Assembly (NCBI GenBank): GCA_029891345.1
Contig: CM057000.1
Coordinates: 128,997,338 to 129,061,337, forward strand
Direction of reading: 5' to 3'
Length of the DNA: 64,000 nt
Source: Dryococelus australis
Taxonomy: Eukaryota > Arthropoda > Insecta > Phasmatodea > Phasmatidae
Each line of letters opens with the position of its first letter. Position 1 is the stretch's first letter. A program made the translations under genes and the position numbers. Below, piece by piece: positions 37,396 through 48,782 of this stretch. Under the pieces are notes generated by a model. That model worked only from the letters and a program-made list of their open reading frames with translations, was not told the DNA's origin and did not search any database.

Positions 37396-37505
37396 CTCCA
37401 TCATCGTAAAGCCACCACACATCAATGGTGCCTTTCTTCTGTTTGCGCTGGAAATGTGTGAGAGCATTTATGACAGATTTTGGCAACTCTGCACCACCTG
37501 GACCC
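37396..37505 (-). CDS. NKCC: NKCC exon 4 of 8 in window
   Basis: This 110-nt exon encodes [15 protein letters not shown], then the basic [19 protein letters not shown]. The [11 protein letters not shown] motif is one of the most recognisable signatures of the second half of the SLC12 cytosolic domain, and it was the anchor for naming the gene. The acceptor is ATCCAG and the donor GGAG/GTTAGT. The final Gly codon is split, and its last two bases come from exon 5. Confidence 0.95.
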
Positions 37506-38066
37506 CTGGATAAAATAATAGTCAATTAATTAATTAATTTAAACATTCTTTAGCTAACAAAATTATTACATGACACAGTTCTCAACATACACAAAATTCA
37601 TGTGGCAGTATTAAATATAAATGATATTGTGCTACAATAAACATGAGTATCATTCATCAAGTTGGCTTGATAACCAACAATATTAAATGTAGTAGTTGTA
37701 AACACTGGGAAAATACTAAAACTTAAAAATGGTCCATGAGATTAATACCAGAGGACGGAGTGTGCTGCGATTTAATCTGTTTACATAATGAGGTAGCAAT
37801 CATGTAATACCTACTGCTTATAGAGAACACGTTTCACACAGACTAAAGATGAGTTAGACAGATATCGCTGACAGCGCACAACCAATCTCCTTGTCCCAAC
37901 ATTGAACCGCTTTTCTGCCATCATGTCTAGCAAAAAGAGCATGGACTGGATTCGAGGTTAGAACACTGATTAGGAACAAGTGCTTTGAGGTGTCTGTATA
38001 CTTCTTCTAACCAATTTGTAATGCAGTTTAATTGAATTCAAATTGATAAACGTATTTTATTTATAC

Positions 38067-38078
38067 AATAGTGCTTGT
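38067..38078 (+). repeat. Target-site duplication, left copy
   Basis: AATAGTGCTTGT, repeated exactly at 38322-38333, flanks the SINE insertion. Confidence 0.9.
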
Positions 38079-38321
38079 GAGCGAAGAGATTTGGGCGGCT
38101 CTTTAACATCGAGGTCTTGAGAGCCGAAACGAGGCGAGTATGGTGCATCACTGGAATGAAGGGGCAGGGGAAACCGAAGATCCCCGAGAAAACCCACAGA
38201 CCAGTGGCATCATCTCGCATGATTCCCACTTATGAAAATCCGAAGTGAACCTGCCAGGGATTGAACCCTATTACCTTTGGTGGGAGGCGAGCAGTCTAAC
38301 CGCTCAGCCACCATGGGCCCG
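38079..38321 (-). mobile_element. tRNA-derived SINE with intact target-site duplication
   Basis: Read on the minus strand, the 243-bp element starts GGGCCCATGGTGGCTGAGCG. It has an A-box-like TGGCTGAGCGGTTAGAC and a B-box-like GGTTCAATCCC at tRNA spacing, the pol III promoter of a tRNA-related head. The head looks like a tRNA with a long variable arm (Ser/Leu class), which is an inference. The 3' body ends near 'CCGCCCAAATCTCTTCGCTC'. A perfect 12-bp duplication borders both ends, so its limits are exact. It lies in NKCC intron 3. Confidence 0.88.
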
Positions 38322-38333
38322 AATAGTGCTTGT
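38322..38333 (+). repeat. Target-site duplication, right copy
   Basis: AATAGTGCTTGT, identical to 38067-38078. Confidence 0.9.
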
Positions 38334-41035
38334 CTTTTGAAAATTGCAGTGTAAACAAACACATTCATCATTGTTAATGTGACTGACAGTTGCGTTCCTT
38401 TCGGATAAGTCAATGTTGGGTACATGACGAATCAGCGGTCTATCCCACCTTTAGTCTGACACAGCATGCCTCAGGTGGAGAGAAGAAATGCGGTTAGTGG
38501 AAAGGTTTATCTACACAAGCCAGAATTGCTGGGAAAAGCAAGAATGCTGCATGTCCTTTGATGGTACACATCAAGTGCAAGGATTTTAGAGTTTTCATTT
38601 TTGCTGCCTAGGCTGGCACAATGAAAAGAGGAATAAAAATATACTTTTATGGTCTCCAGTGCTGTAAAAGGCTGGGTGACCTGTTCAGCATGCAACTTCC
38701 AACAAATAATGCACGATTAATACCAACACACAAGTATTGCTATTTTCTCTACTTAGATTTTTTTTTTATTTAGTACCTGAGGGCCTACGCTTGAATCCTT
38801 GGCTGTGATATTCATTAAAATAAAATGAGTAACAGCCTCAACGAGACATTCATAACAACAGTTTTTATGCACCCACAATTTACATATGCAAATCATGATA
38901 ATTATATTCTGCATTTATGAGTCGTATACCTGTTCACACATACGTAAATATATGTTATTTGGAAGCCTCATCAAACTGTGCAACATGCCATAAAAACTAC
39001 TACATTACACATACGTGTAGTAATATTACCATACTGTGATGGACTACGTTCAACACATTCTCTCTGTGCGCAACAGGTGCATTGTGTCTGAAGTGTACGA
39101 TGTGGCAAAGGTGGAATTGCAGTTCCATCTGGCAACACTGTCATTGCCTTGCTTGATCCTTTCTATTTGTGGGGATACTTTCCTCTCTCCTCTCTCATCA
39201 TCACATTCACCCTGGCATCGCTTGCATACATCTGTTGTTCTTGTGACTGCATCACTGTAGTGTGTTTCGAACTTTACCAGTTAAGAGCTGTAGACACTAT
39301 GGTCTTTTTTTACGGTGTACTGTTTTTACACTAAACATTTCGATGTATGGTACTGTAGGCAAAACTTTATGGCCCCTTTAGCAACACGTGATTCCGATCA
39401 TAGCAAATTCAAGTATAACTGCAGATAAATGAAAGGCTATAGAAATTGCCGCAAAGTACGAAATTCTGAAAGCATGTGAATAAAGGTGTGTTTGCGTAAG
39501 CAAAATAGGCAGGTACTTTGGCTTTAACAGTTAAATGCTCTTCACTATCTTAAAAAATAAAGAGAAATCTTGAGTCTGTATGAATAGAAAGACATTTGTA
39601 ATGCTGATGAATCTGATATGTTTTAAAATTTGATACTGAAACAAATTTTTGCAGAGAAGGGTTACCAATGCACAGGTAATTGGGGGGAGGGGGGGGGGGG
39701 GAGAGAACTTGACAGTTCTCATGTGTGCCGACATAGATCACATTCATAAATTAAAACCATTAATTATTGAGATCTGAAAATTCTGGTGCCTTCACAGTGT
39801 ATGCAGCGTACCATGTACATACACTGCAAATAAAAAAGCTTGTATGACTTCTGAAATTTTTAAGCACAGACTATGCATTTTGATGCCTGTACGGGGGTGG
39901 ACAATAGGAAAATTGTGCAGTTTGTTAACCATTGACCAGTGCATCCTAAAGTAAGCTTCAGGAATAATGAACTCATATTTTTGCCACCAAACTGCACATG
40001 TGTCTGCAGCATCGCTATCAAGACATGCTCCCGACTTCTGAAATAACACTTCAGAACCATGCTCGTCTACTCCTTGAGGAAGGTGTTAATGGGCTAGGAT
40101 TTGCTCAAGCCGTCGCAGTTTCGTGGGAGAAATCCAGCTAGAAGCCATTGATGGACATTTTCTTTATGCTGGTTTCCACTGTCAAAACCAGGATGTAGAA
40201 CAACAAGGGGAGAGTAGCTGAGCCACAAAGAGCCAGAATGTTGGCAACAAGTTGAAAGTTTTGTTAAGAACAGTGGAAAAATTTTTTAAAAAATTACAAT
40301 TAAAATCATTTTTCCATAAATAGTGCCCGTTTTTTTAAGTAAAAATTAATTAATAACACAGCCGAAGTGATCGCAACATTCTACTGGCTGGGCCAGTTCA
40401 TTAGGCGGTGATGTTTTAAGTATGTCGTCCTTTATGTGTAACTGTTGACACGAACTAGATTGTGAGTACTTGAATTTGTCCTTTTATAGATTTTTGGTAG
40501 CCTAGCGGCTTACTTTTAACCTTAGCCAAGTTAGTCGTAGCAGTTCATGTCTATGTGGGTTGTACACTTAAATAACATTTCTGTATTGAATAGCTAACGT
40601 AAGTTTGTTGCAGTTTATCATGTCTGTTTGTTATCTGCATTTACATACTTAAGATTTCTGGATTGGGAACATTTACATTTCACATGGCACTGCATTTGGA
40701 AAACATAGATGCAAGAAGGAAATAGTGATTCAACATTTTCTTTCATGCTCTTATGTTTGTTATGAGGTTTGCTGCTTTCGTTCATGTTGGGTTAAATTTT
40801 CATTAGTAAATCTGTCACATCAATGCTAAGCAGTATGTTAAGGATGTTAATTACCTTTAATGGCATCAGATAATTTTGAAAATGCTGTAAAGATAAAAAT
40901 ATTTTGGCTGTCTTCACATGGGAAAAGTACCACCTCATTTCATTTGCTTACTAGTTCGTTGCCATTGGCCAGATTTGTTTATTTTTGCATGTGAAAATAG
41001 TGACGAAGCTCGGGAACAAATTTTAATTATATATA

Positions 41036-41253
41036 CAGTAGTTGAAAATCTCTCCTAATAAACATAGGTTTGATTTCCTTTCTGCACAGAGTAATTTACA
41101 ATAGGTGATATATCAAACACGGTTTATCCCTCCCCTTTCCGTAACTCGTGTTGATGGTAACTTAATGAATTTTATTTTGTTCTTTATTACTAAAACACAG
41201 TTTTGACAATTTATTGTGCCTTTACCAAGTCTTTTGATAATGAGGTTATACTG
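41036..41253. mobile_element. Possible short pogo-like MITE
   Basis: TACAGTA at the left and TACTGTA at the right are inverted, followed inward by loosely similar CT/AT-rich stretches ('AAATCTCTCCTAATAA' against 'AACCTCATTATCAAAA' on the other strand). The length of about 215 bp and the TA ends fit a MITE, but the inner match is weak. Confidence 0.35.
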
Positions 41254-41304
41254 TAGTTTATTTTGGTCACTCTGCTGTGTTCATGAGCAGCCACACATTT
41301 TTAG

Positions 41305-41555
41305 GGGGCCACGGTCGTTGAGCGGTTAGACTGCTCACCTCCCACCAAGGAGAACCGTTTTCAGTCCCCGGTCAGTTCACTCCGGATTTTCGCAAAAGGG
41401 AATTGTGCCGGACAATACTGCTGGTAGGTGGGTTTTTTCAGGGATCTCCCTTTTCCCCCACCCCTTTATTCTGGTGCTGCTCCATACTCACCATTTCACC
41501 CTCATCGGGTCTCAAAACATTTTTGTTAAGAGCTGCCCAAATTTCTTCACTCTCT
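41305..41555 (+). mobile_element. tRNA-derived SINE, second copy
   Basis: This is the same family as the copy at 38079-38321, on the opposite strand. It shares GGCCACGGTCGTTGAGCGGT, the 'TAGACTGCTCACCTCCCACC' stretch, 'CTCCGGATTTTCGCAA' and the tail 'AGCTGCCCAAATTTCTTCAC'. The B-box region is mutated (TTTTCAGTCCCC). It is more diverged than the other copy, and no target duplication was found. Confidence 0.75.
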
Positions 41556-41892
41556 TCACTCATACATTGTTAAATGTTCGGGACCAGCTAACTCCAAAAT
41601 TAATATCTGTTTGCATCCTGGTGAGAGGAGATCGGAAGACACCAACCATCAAAATAAATTACCAATACACACACCTTATGAATTGCCATTTGATTGTAAG
41701 TTTCTGGATCCAGTATATCATCAGTTACCTGCATGCAAAATGGCCCTGACAACTGGATTAGAACTACAGTCATCTGTGCGTGCCAGCCACACTAGCTGAA
41801 CGAAGCACACTACCCTAAATTTTCATGTGTTCTCTGCATTGGTTGGCTAGAGCTAACTGGCACTGGGGCAAAGTTACGATGGGATTCCTCAC

Positions 41893-42043
41893 CTGTAGTC
41901 GACACTCCCGGGTTCTCTCTTCCGCCTAGTTCTCCTCGAAACTGTCTTCATCTTGTCTTCTTCCTTTGCACTTGGATCAGCACTAACACGACCATCATTA
42001 AGATTGGGTGTGTCTGGTGCCGAGAGGTCGCTGTCACTGCTAG
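41893..42043 (-). CDS. NKCC: NKCC exon 3 of 8 in window (acidic/basic linker)
   Basis: This 151-nt exon encodes the variable hydrophilic linker of the C-terminal domain. It opens ASSDSDLSAPDTPNLN, close to the serine/aspartate-rich start known in this family, and ends in a strongly basic TVSRRTRRKREPG stretch. Three overlapping AG acceptors exist within 8 bases. Only the outermost (TTTAG before CTAGC) keeps the frame from exon 2 in phase 1 and gives the expected A-S-S-D-S-D join. The donor is ACAG/GTGAGG. It is the least conserved exon but has no stop and correct phase on both sides. Its 151 nt are not a multiple of three, so skipping it would shift the frame. Confidence 0.88.
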
Positions 42044-42869
42044 CTAAACACAACAATTACATGTTCAGTATACATACAAGAAGTAACTACACAATCAAAA
42101 TTTTACATAGGTTGATGAAATTTACGACATTTTAACATTCACAAACAAAAAACCCAATGGGCACCGCATAAATTGAAAAAATTTATGGTTACAGTTTTGG
42201 ATTCCATCATCATCTCCAAACTACACCCAAAAGTAATTTTTCCATTATTTATGCTAATTTGGGTTTATCTTCACCAACTTTCTGTCTATTTATTCTACCA
42301 GGCAGGTGGAGACCTGACAGAAGCCCTTTACCAAATGATATATCACAATGGCAAAACGGTGGACTCATTTGGGATTACTCTGGTTTGATCTTGATCCGAC
42401 CATAGTGATTTTAATTTACAAAGGTTTTCCAAAATCACTCCAGGTGAATACTAAGATGGTTCCTTGTAACAGACTATGGTAGCTTCGCTTCCCGATCTTT
42501 AAAATCTGAACCGCTGATTCAGTCTACTGACTAGTGTAAAGAAAAACCAAATTGTAAATATATATTTTTACATATATTACAAATTAAGTAGGCATAAAAA
42601 TTTGTGCTCTTGCATTGTACCAGAATTCAGTGGAAACCTAAAACAAACTGCAGAATGTACGCAAAAGTGGAGAACCTTGTCTAAATCACCAGACTTTCAA
42701 ACAATGAACTAATACACAATACTATTTAGATAGTGTCAAGTACAATAAAAGCACAATAAACAGGTTAAGAAAAAAATTAATTTTACCACCATGTAAAATT
42801 AAATTAAAGTTTGACACATGACGCATTCCGGTGCTTCTGGGAAGTGCACTCGACATGACTAACTTCACC

Positions 42870-44115
42870 CCATCTTGAACAGCAATCATCTTATGGGCAA
42901 GTCACCTCCAAATAAAAACAGTAATGGAGGCAGGATACATGGACCACCCAAAGTTGACAGCCTCAACATAACTATTAACCAACATGATCCACGCTTTTAC
43001 TGTTTACCACGTCTCTACAATTTAAACTTTGCGTCGCTCAAAGGTAGCGAGCCACCCAGCAGAAAGTCACTGCCTCCACAAGTGCATGAGGGCAAAATAT
43101 GTCGTCGCTTCGCACTGAGCTCTGCTCCAGATAAGGATCCAGGAACCCATGTGTGAAGTCATAAGCTTCACCCCCAAGAGGCGGGGTTAATTCCCCGCAC
43201 CCCTCTTAGAACCACCGAACTGGGAAATTTAGTATACAAGGAATCCCAGTGTATGCCTTAGGAGTGATTCTGCATCACCCTCTTGGCTGTGATGGCCGAC
43301 GGTGCTAGTACAGGGCAGACTCCTTCACCCACACCGGTGACCATGGAAGAACCAGTGGTCGTTGACGCCAACCAGCTCCAGAGGACCGCCACCTACCAGA
43401 AGGCCTTCAACTTCTTCGGCCACCTCCAGCAGCCCCGGAGGGCCGCCATCATCCAGAGGCTTCCACTTCTGCTTCTGCCAGTAGCTCCCGGAGTCATCAA
43501 CGGCTACCAGAGGACCCACCAGACGTCTTCTCTCACCACTTCCTCCACTTCTTCCTTCCTCTCTACCATCCCGGTATTTTAGATCACTGCAACGACGTCC
43601 CCTATGGACTTCCCTCAAGGCCCTGGCCCAGCCATGCCTTCACCGCTTGGGTGAAGAACTCCCTCTTTGCCAACTACACATTTAGGTCCCTTCAGGACAA
43701 ACCTCCCTAAATTCAGTTAGGAAATTATTATTGGGCTATTGTTTCTTGAAGTTATTCACGTTGTCAAAACACACTACACCAAGTTAATTTTATGTAGGTT
43801 GCCTTCACCTGGCATTAACGTAATAACTTCCGCATTATCAATTCAAAATATTTTATTTTATTTTTGTTAGAGGAGCGTGATCCCACCTGTCAAAATTATT
43901 TTTAATACGTACTTAATATACGTATTTTATTTACAGTCAGTGTTAATGTTTTCCTTTCTAAAATTTTGATGAACCCCGTTGTTGACCTTAAAAGATTTTT
44001 ATGTAATTGGATTTTGCTTTGCTAACGTAAGGTAAAGCCGGCTACGCAACTACCGCCGTACGGCAAGCATATACACCTTTAAGAGGCAAACTGAGTTCTG
44101 CTGGTGAAATAAAAT
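42870..44115 (+). mobile_element. LTR-like repeat, copy A
   Basis: This block is homologous along its length to 51545-52830. Shared phrases include GTAATGGAGGCAGGA, a 'CTCCAGCAGCCCCGG' stretch, 'ACCAGGCTTCAACCTCTTC'-like segments, and AGGTTGCCTTCACCTGGC followed by a 'AAAATATTTTATT' tract. TATA-like GTATACAAG lies near 43231 and AATAAA at 44108-44113, fitting an LTR with promoter and polyadenylation signal. The small ORF 44474-44749 follows it, as the related ORF follows copy B. The ORFs inside (43283-43582 and its antisense) are not supported as genes. Terminal dinucleotides were not resolved. Confidence 0.55.
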
Positions 44116-44473
44116 GTATCATGCTGGTAGATCTTTGGAAGCACCCAAATGCACTAAGTACTCCTTTCCACCCATGGAATCAAGTATTTTGGCCAGCTTC
44201 CTACTCTGCCAGCTGGAGAACGGCCCAACCAGGGTGAGAACTGTTGGATCTACTTGACCCTCAGTGTAAAACTCACCTAAGAGTAATTGGCAGTCAATTT
44301 ACTGATCCTACACTCGTGCTCCACCCGGGCTGGTCAATGGTCGGACATGGAGCAACAAGGTGGAATTGTATTGCGAAACCAGTACTCATAAGTACACTAT
44401 AGGGCCACAACTATTACCCAGCTTCACCTTAAGCATTTTTATTCTTAATTTTATTACTTTAAAATTCTGCCTT

Positions 44474-44749
44474 ATGCCACATTCACACAGAAGTGGACAA
44501 AAGCGTAAGCTCAAGCAAGCATTAAAGAGATTGGAAGTAGAAATATCTCACAACTCTGTTCCAGAAATAATAGAAAAGAACATACTTTTTACACCTTTTA
44601 TCAGATTAGCAGGTAGAAGATCCTTGGAACAACTACTGATAGTACATTTCGATATTGCTGTCCTGGGACAATCCCACCCTTTTACCCAACTCTTACAATG
44701 CAATTCCCCCACACCTACCTCAGGAACCTACAAGCAGCACAAGCTATAG
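44474..44749 (+). pseudogene. Small ORF, gag-position, family member A
   Basis: From the internal ATG the frame reads MPHSHRSGQKRKLKQALKRL, then a region with LAGRRSLEQLLIVHFDIAVLG, and ends after a Pro/Thr-rich tail (91 codons). A related ORF at 53086-53349 keeps the same starting decamer pattern MP..HRSGQK, the LKQ.L..LE helix, a GR..LE.LLIV core and LG...P. Both follow an LTR-like block and a leader, so this is probably the N-terminus of a retroelement gag or ORF1. I know no family with this motif. The open frame begins further upstream (44360), but homology starts at this Met. Confidence 0.5.
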
Positions 44750-44754
44750 ACGTA

Positions 44755-45045
44755 ACTTTCGCCCACTCCTATGGGTTCGTGGCATAAGGCCAAATTAAAA
44801 GAACTGTTGCGAAAATCATGCAAGACAAAGCCAGATATAATAGTAGCCCTATCGTGTGCTCCTAAGAGAACAACTGGATCTGCCGTATAGCTCCAGTCCG
44901 GCTATTCACTAGCCAGGACAGAATTATAGAGATGAGAAAGCACGTGGATAGTCGAACCCTTAAGTGTTGTGAGTTCTTAGTGAAGGGCTCCTCTGAAGAT
45001 TAGCCACTGCAATACAGTTTGCATAACCTTGGCCAAGTGCAACCT
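44755..45045 (-). repeat. Inverted copy of the copy-B leader segment
   Basis: Read on the minus strand, this matches 52830-53110. Shared phrases include 'AATCTTCAG.GGAGCCCTTCA', 'TATAATTCTGTCCTGGCTAG' and 'TTTTAATTTGGCCTTATGCC'. It even includes a second start of the small ORF (ATGCCACGAACCCATAGGAG), now pointing back at the ORF 44474-44749. It is therefore an inverted insertion or rearrangement of a related element. Confidence 0.7.
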
Positions 45046-45493
45046 TCTTCAGTTAACCTCAGTAGTCTGACTACACCAACCTCAGCTGGCAGTACACAGT
45101 CAATTGATCACAAGTTAAGCACACGCTTCATTCAAATGATTATGCTCAGCTCACAACCCTTGTGCTCAGATGTATAACCTTCGTGCTTATAGTGGAACTA
45201 GCTATTGCTGGACCTCCACAATTTCTCAGCTCTCTAGTATTTAGCCGGATGGCTAAATCGCTAGAGCGTTATCACGCGACTAATGCAATACTTGAACTGC
45301 ATATCCTGTATGCAATTCCCTCCAATCAGTCACCTTACAGCTTGGTACGGCTTAAGGGGACAATTACACAACAGACGCTGCGAGTTTAGCTTACGCTAAA
45401 CGGGTCTCAAACCCTTATCCGAACTTCAGGGAGTCCGCAGCAAAAAACACCCTATGGCACCTAACACACATCACATCAGACTCAGACCAGAGT

Positions 45494-45823
45494 GTGCATG
45501 ATGTTCCCATGGCTACAACACCCGGACACAGTGCTCTCGAGGCAAGTGATAAATATGACGTGGATTCGTGCCTTGGTACAGTCATTCAATGCATTCACTG
45601 CGCACATTGCCCAAAACGGTTCCATTACATCTGCATCGGGTGGGAAGACGTTCCCAGATACACAGACGGGTTGGAATATCACTGTGTATCATGTAGAGTG
45701 TGCGATGGACGAGGTGCAACTGGCTCGAGTGCGATGGACGAGGTACGTTTACAGTCAGGTGAATTACCTGTTCAAAAGTCAGGTAAATTGCCTGTGCAAA
45801 TGAATACCATCTGGCATGTATAG
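45494..45823 (+). pseudogene. PHD-finger-like ORF within the transposon nest
   Basis: The 109-codon frame contains VIQCIHCAHCPKRFHYICIG, then a 17-residue spacer and YHCVSCRVC. The spacing C..C, then H..C, then C..C fits the second half of a PHD-type zinc finger (C..C....FH..C.....C..C); the first Cys pair is not obvious upstream. It then has a small internal duplication (LQSGELPVQ / KSGKLPVQ). A further YQCDGCQ scrap lies at about 45863-45885 in another frame. PHD fingers occur in ORF1 proteins of some retroelements and in host chromatin proteins; its place between two retroelement fragments favours the former. Confidence 0.5.
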
Positions 45824-45993
45824 GTTGGCTGAATGAGCAGATTACTCGCCCCAACCAGGTATACCAATGTGATGGCTGCCAGCATAACCTGTCCCATAGA
45901 CCAACATATCCTGGATCATGACATAGCCTAGCACTATCCCACTCTCTTGCCAAGTTCCAACTACAGGAATTCAGTGGGAGACCAAAAGAGGAC

Positions 45994-46120
45994 TGTAATG
46001 TAAGGTAAATATATTTTACATGTTTAAAGAAGTTGGCAGGAATGGGGAGATAGTTATTGCCGATGGCGAGTGGAATAGACAGGCGGGCGAATCGCAGTCG
46101 TGGGCATGTTGAACATTACA
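45994..46120 (+). mobile_element. 5' LTR of a mag-like Ty3/Gypsy element
   Basis: The 127-bp block starts TGTAATGT and ends ACATTACA, perfect 8-bp inverted ends of the TG...CA type. It is followed six bases later by GGTAGCAGCGG, a plausible primer-binding site. Very short LTRs are a hallmark of the mag lineage. The 3' LTR is missing, so a target duplication cannot be tested. Confidence 0.65.
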
Positions 46121-46126
46121 TAACAT

Positions 46127-48782
46127 GGTAGCAGCGGTTTCTCCTACGCCAGCAATATGTTGTAAAATTGGTAGTTTCAATGTTTGCAATATCGGGCGGC
46201 AGTAGTGTTCAAGTAAAAACGTGTCGGGACAATCACAACGACCAATAACTTCCACCACAGGAACCGGGACTTTGTGAATAATTATCATGGCAACATCGGC
46301 GCAATTCCACCGGGAAACTTTGATTTCCGGGTGCTGGCTGAATGGTCAAAATGGATCAAACGGTTTGAAAGGTTTTGGGTGACCTCGGAACTGAACAAGC
46401 TGGTAATAGTAGTTGCAGATGACAAATTGTCGGAATCACTTCAGATGGACCAAGATCTGAAGTCGGCACAAGCAATCTCACCTATTCGACAGGCGGAACG
46501 GGTATGCCAGCATCATCATCTTGTGCCAAGTGCAGTCCAGTGCTGTGGAGGCTGTTCAACATGGCACAGGCCAGTGTGACAAGAGGTACGATAAAGGGAC
46601 AAAAGGTTCTGCTCCACAAAGTCGAAGAAGTTACAATATAACCTCAAAATCCCCTAAATGTGGTGGTAAATCAAATCATCATTGGTCCAAGTGTTCAGCT
46701 ACGAAGGCAAAATGCTATCGCTGTGACAAAGTGAGGCATTGCGGTAGGTGCTGCACACATGGGGAGGTGAAGGAATTAGATGAGGAGAGAGTTTATTCTT
46801 CCCCATTGAAACAACCACAAACACTTGAGCAGGATTATTACTTCCGAGAAATAGCAATGGAGAGCTGTTCAGAACCTTGGCATGTAAAACTGAGAATATG
46901 AGGGAAGGTACTTGCATTCAAGATCGATACAGGAGCTGACGTGACTGTGACTGGAGAACACGTTTGTAGTGACTAATTTAGTGGCTGAGGCGACAGAAAG
47001 TCTTTTGGAGCAGGGAGAAATGTTATTGATGTAGGTAGGCTACTATCACAGCAACACACTCATATGGCAAGCAGGAAGTTACACAGGACATGTTTGTGGT
47101 AAAGGGCTGTCAGTGCCATTACTCAGCCGCCCAGCCATAAAGGCACTATACCTTGTATTGGTGAAAAAAGCAGAGGAAGTAACGGGGAAGAGTTGTGCTG
47201 TAATGACAAGTTTCCATCAGTTTTTGATGGTCTAGGCCACTTCCACCAGATATAGAACATTTAGCTTCAGAATGATGCCAAACCATATGCTGTCTTAGCA
47301 CCAAAAAGTGTTCCGGTTGCCCTCTGAAACAGAGTGAAAGAGGAACTTGACAGAATGGTACAGCATGGTGTGATAACACCTTTCTAGGAGCCAACAGAAT
47401 GGTGTGCACCAATGGCACTGGTGCCAAAGAGACAGTTAAGTAAGGATTTGTGTGGACTTCATGGAAATTAACAGATTTGTTCTCAGAGAGAGATTACAGC
47501 TACCCTCGATAGAAGAATCGCTAGCACAGTTACAAGACGCCAAGTGACTTTTCAGTATTAAGACGGTTTAAATGGGTTTTGGCAGATTCCATTGACACAA
47601 GGTAGTGCACCACTTACTACATTTGTCCCACCGTTTGGATGATACTACTTCAACCACCTACCATTCTGAATCAACTCAGGGCCTGAGCATTATCAGCACC
47701 AAATGCAGCAACTATTGGGTGGTATGCCAGCTGTCATTAGCCAGGCAGATGACGTATTGGTGTGTGGCCGTACACCAGAAGAACACAATCAATGGTTGGA
47801 AAAAGTGCTCAGTAAACTAGTGGCAAATGGAATTACCCTCAAGTCAAAAAGCAAGTTTTGGATGAAAACAATGAAGTTCTTGAGTCATGTAATAACAGAA
47901 CGTACAGTGCAGACAGATCTGGCAAGACTAAAGTGATTAAGAACATGCAAGAACCAACTAATCTGACAGAACTCCGAAGATTCCTTGGTATGGTTACATA
48001 TTTGATGAAATTCCCCAAACTAGTAGAAAAAACCCAGCCACTACGAACATTGCTGTGTCAAGACTCAGAATGGGTGTGGGAAGAACCCCGACAGACTGTG
48101 AAGCAGCTGAAGGAGGAAATAGCTCAGCAGCCCACATTAGCACTGTATCAGCAGGGTACAGACAATACGAGTGTTGGCAGATACTTCCTCATATGGGTTA
48201 GGGAGTGTTCTAGAGCAGCATCAACACGGGGAATGGAAGCCAGTGGCATTTGCATAGTGAAGCCTGAGCGAGGTCGAATCGCGATATGCCCAGATAGAGG
48301 AGGCATTGGCGATTACCTGGGCATGTGAGAAATTCAGAAATTGTGTTGGGCACGGAGTTTAAGATATTGACTGCTGGCCAAAACACCACTAACGGAATTG
48401 ACAGCAAGGCTGCAATGCACCTCGTGTTACAACTACGCCATTGAACATGTAGCAGGGAAAACATTCTTTGTATCAGACGAATTGTCAAGAGCTCCGGTCA
48501 ATAAGGCGGTGATGGAAAGTTGCAACATTGCTGAGGAAGAGTTGTTTGTGGATACTGTTGTAAGGGAACTCCTGTTCTCAGATGTTGAACTTCAAAACAT
48601 AAAGGAAGCACAAGAGAGATAAGGAATGCCAGGCTCTGATGGATTGCATCTTGCAAGGTTTCAGTAGCAAACAATCAGAGTTCTGGCAATTCAGGGGTCA
48701 GCATACAACAAAGGACTCATTATGAAAGGATCATACATTCATCCCCAGACAGCAACGTACAGATATACTCAATAAAATACAT
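46127..48782 (+). pseudogene. Decayed gag-pol of a mag-like Ty3/Gypsy retrotransposon
   Basis: Domains occur in order in all three plus frames. Gag (about 46290-46590) has a FDF...EWSKWIKRFERF motif. Zinc knuckles (about 46659-46755) follow as a CGGKSNHHWSKC unit and a second CYRCDKVRHCGRCC unit. The protease carries DTGAD (46926-46940). Reverse transcriptase runs from about 47200 with PTEWCAPMALVPK, a mutated 'FGYY.NHLPF' region and the catalytic QADDVLV (47743-47763). The connection region has LRRFLGMVTYLMKF. RNase H follows, with an EHVAGKTFFVSDELSRAP end (about 48440-48495). A short trace before 48782 fits the start of integrase. There are at least six stops or frameshifts, and it is cut off where the long-TIR element begins, so it is dead. 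It lies antisense to the host gene. Confidence 0.88.

Noticed and set aside
43283-43618. ORFs on both strands in LTR-like copy A
   Set aside because: The GC-rich repeat lacks stops on both strands; copy B does not keep either frame.
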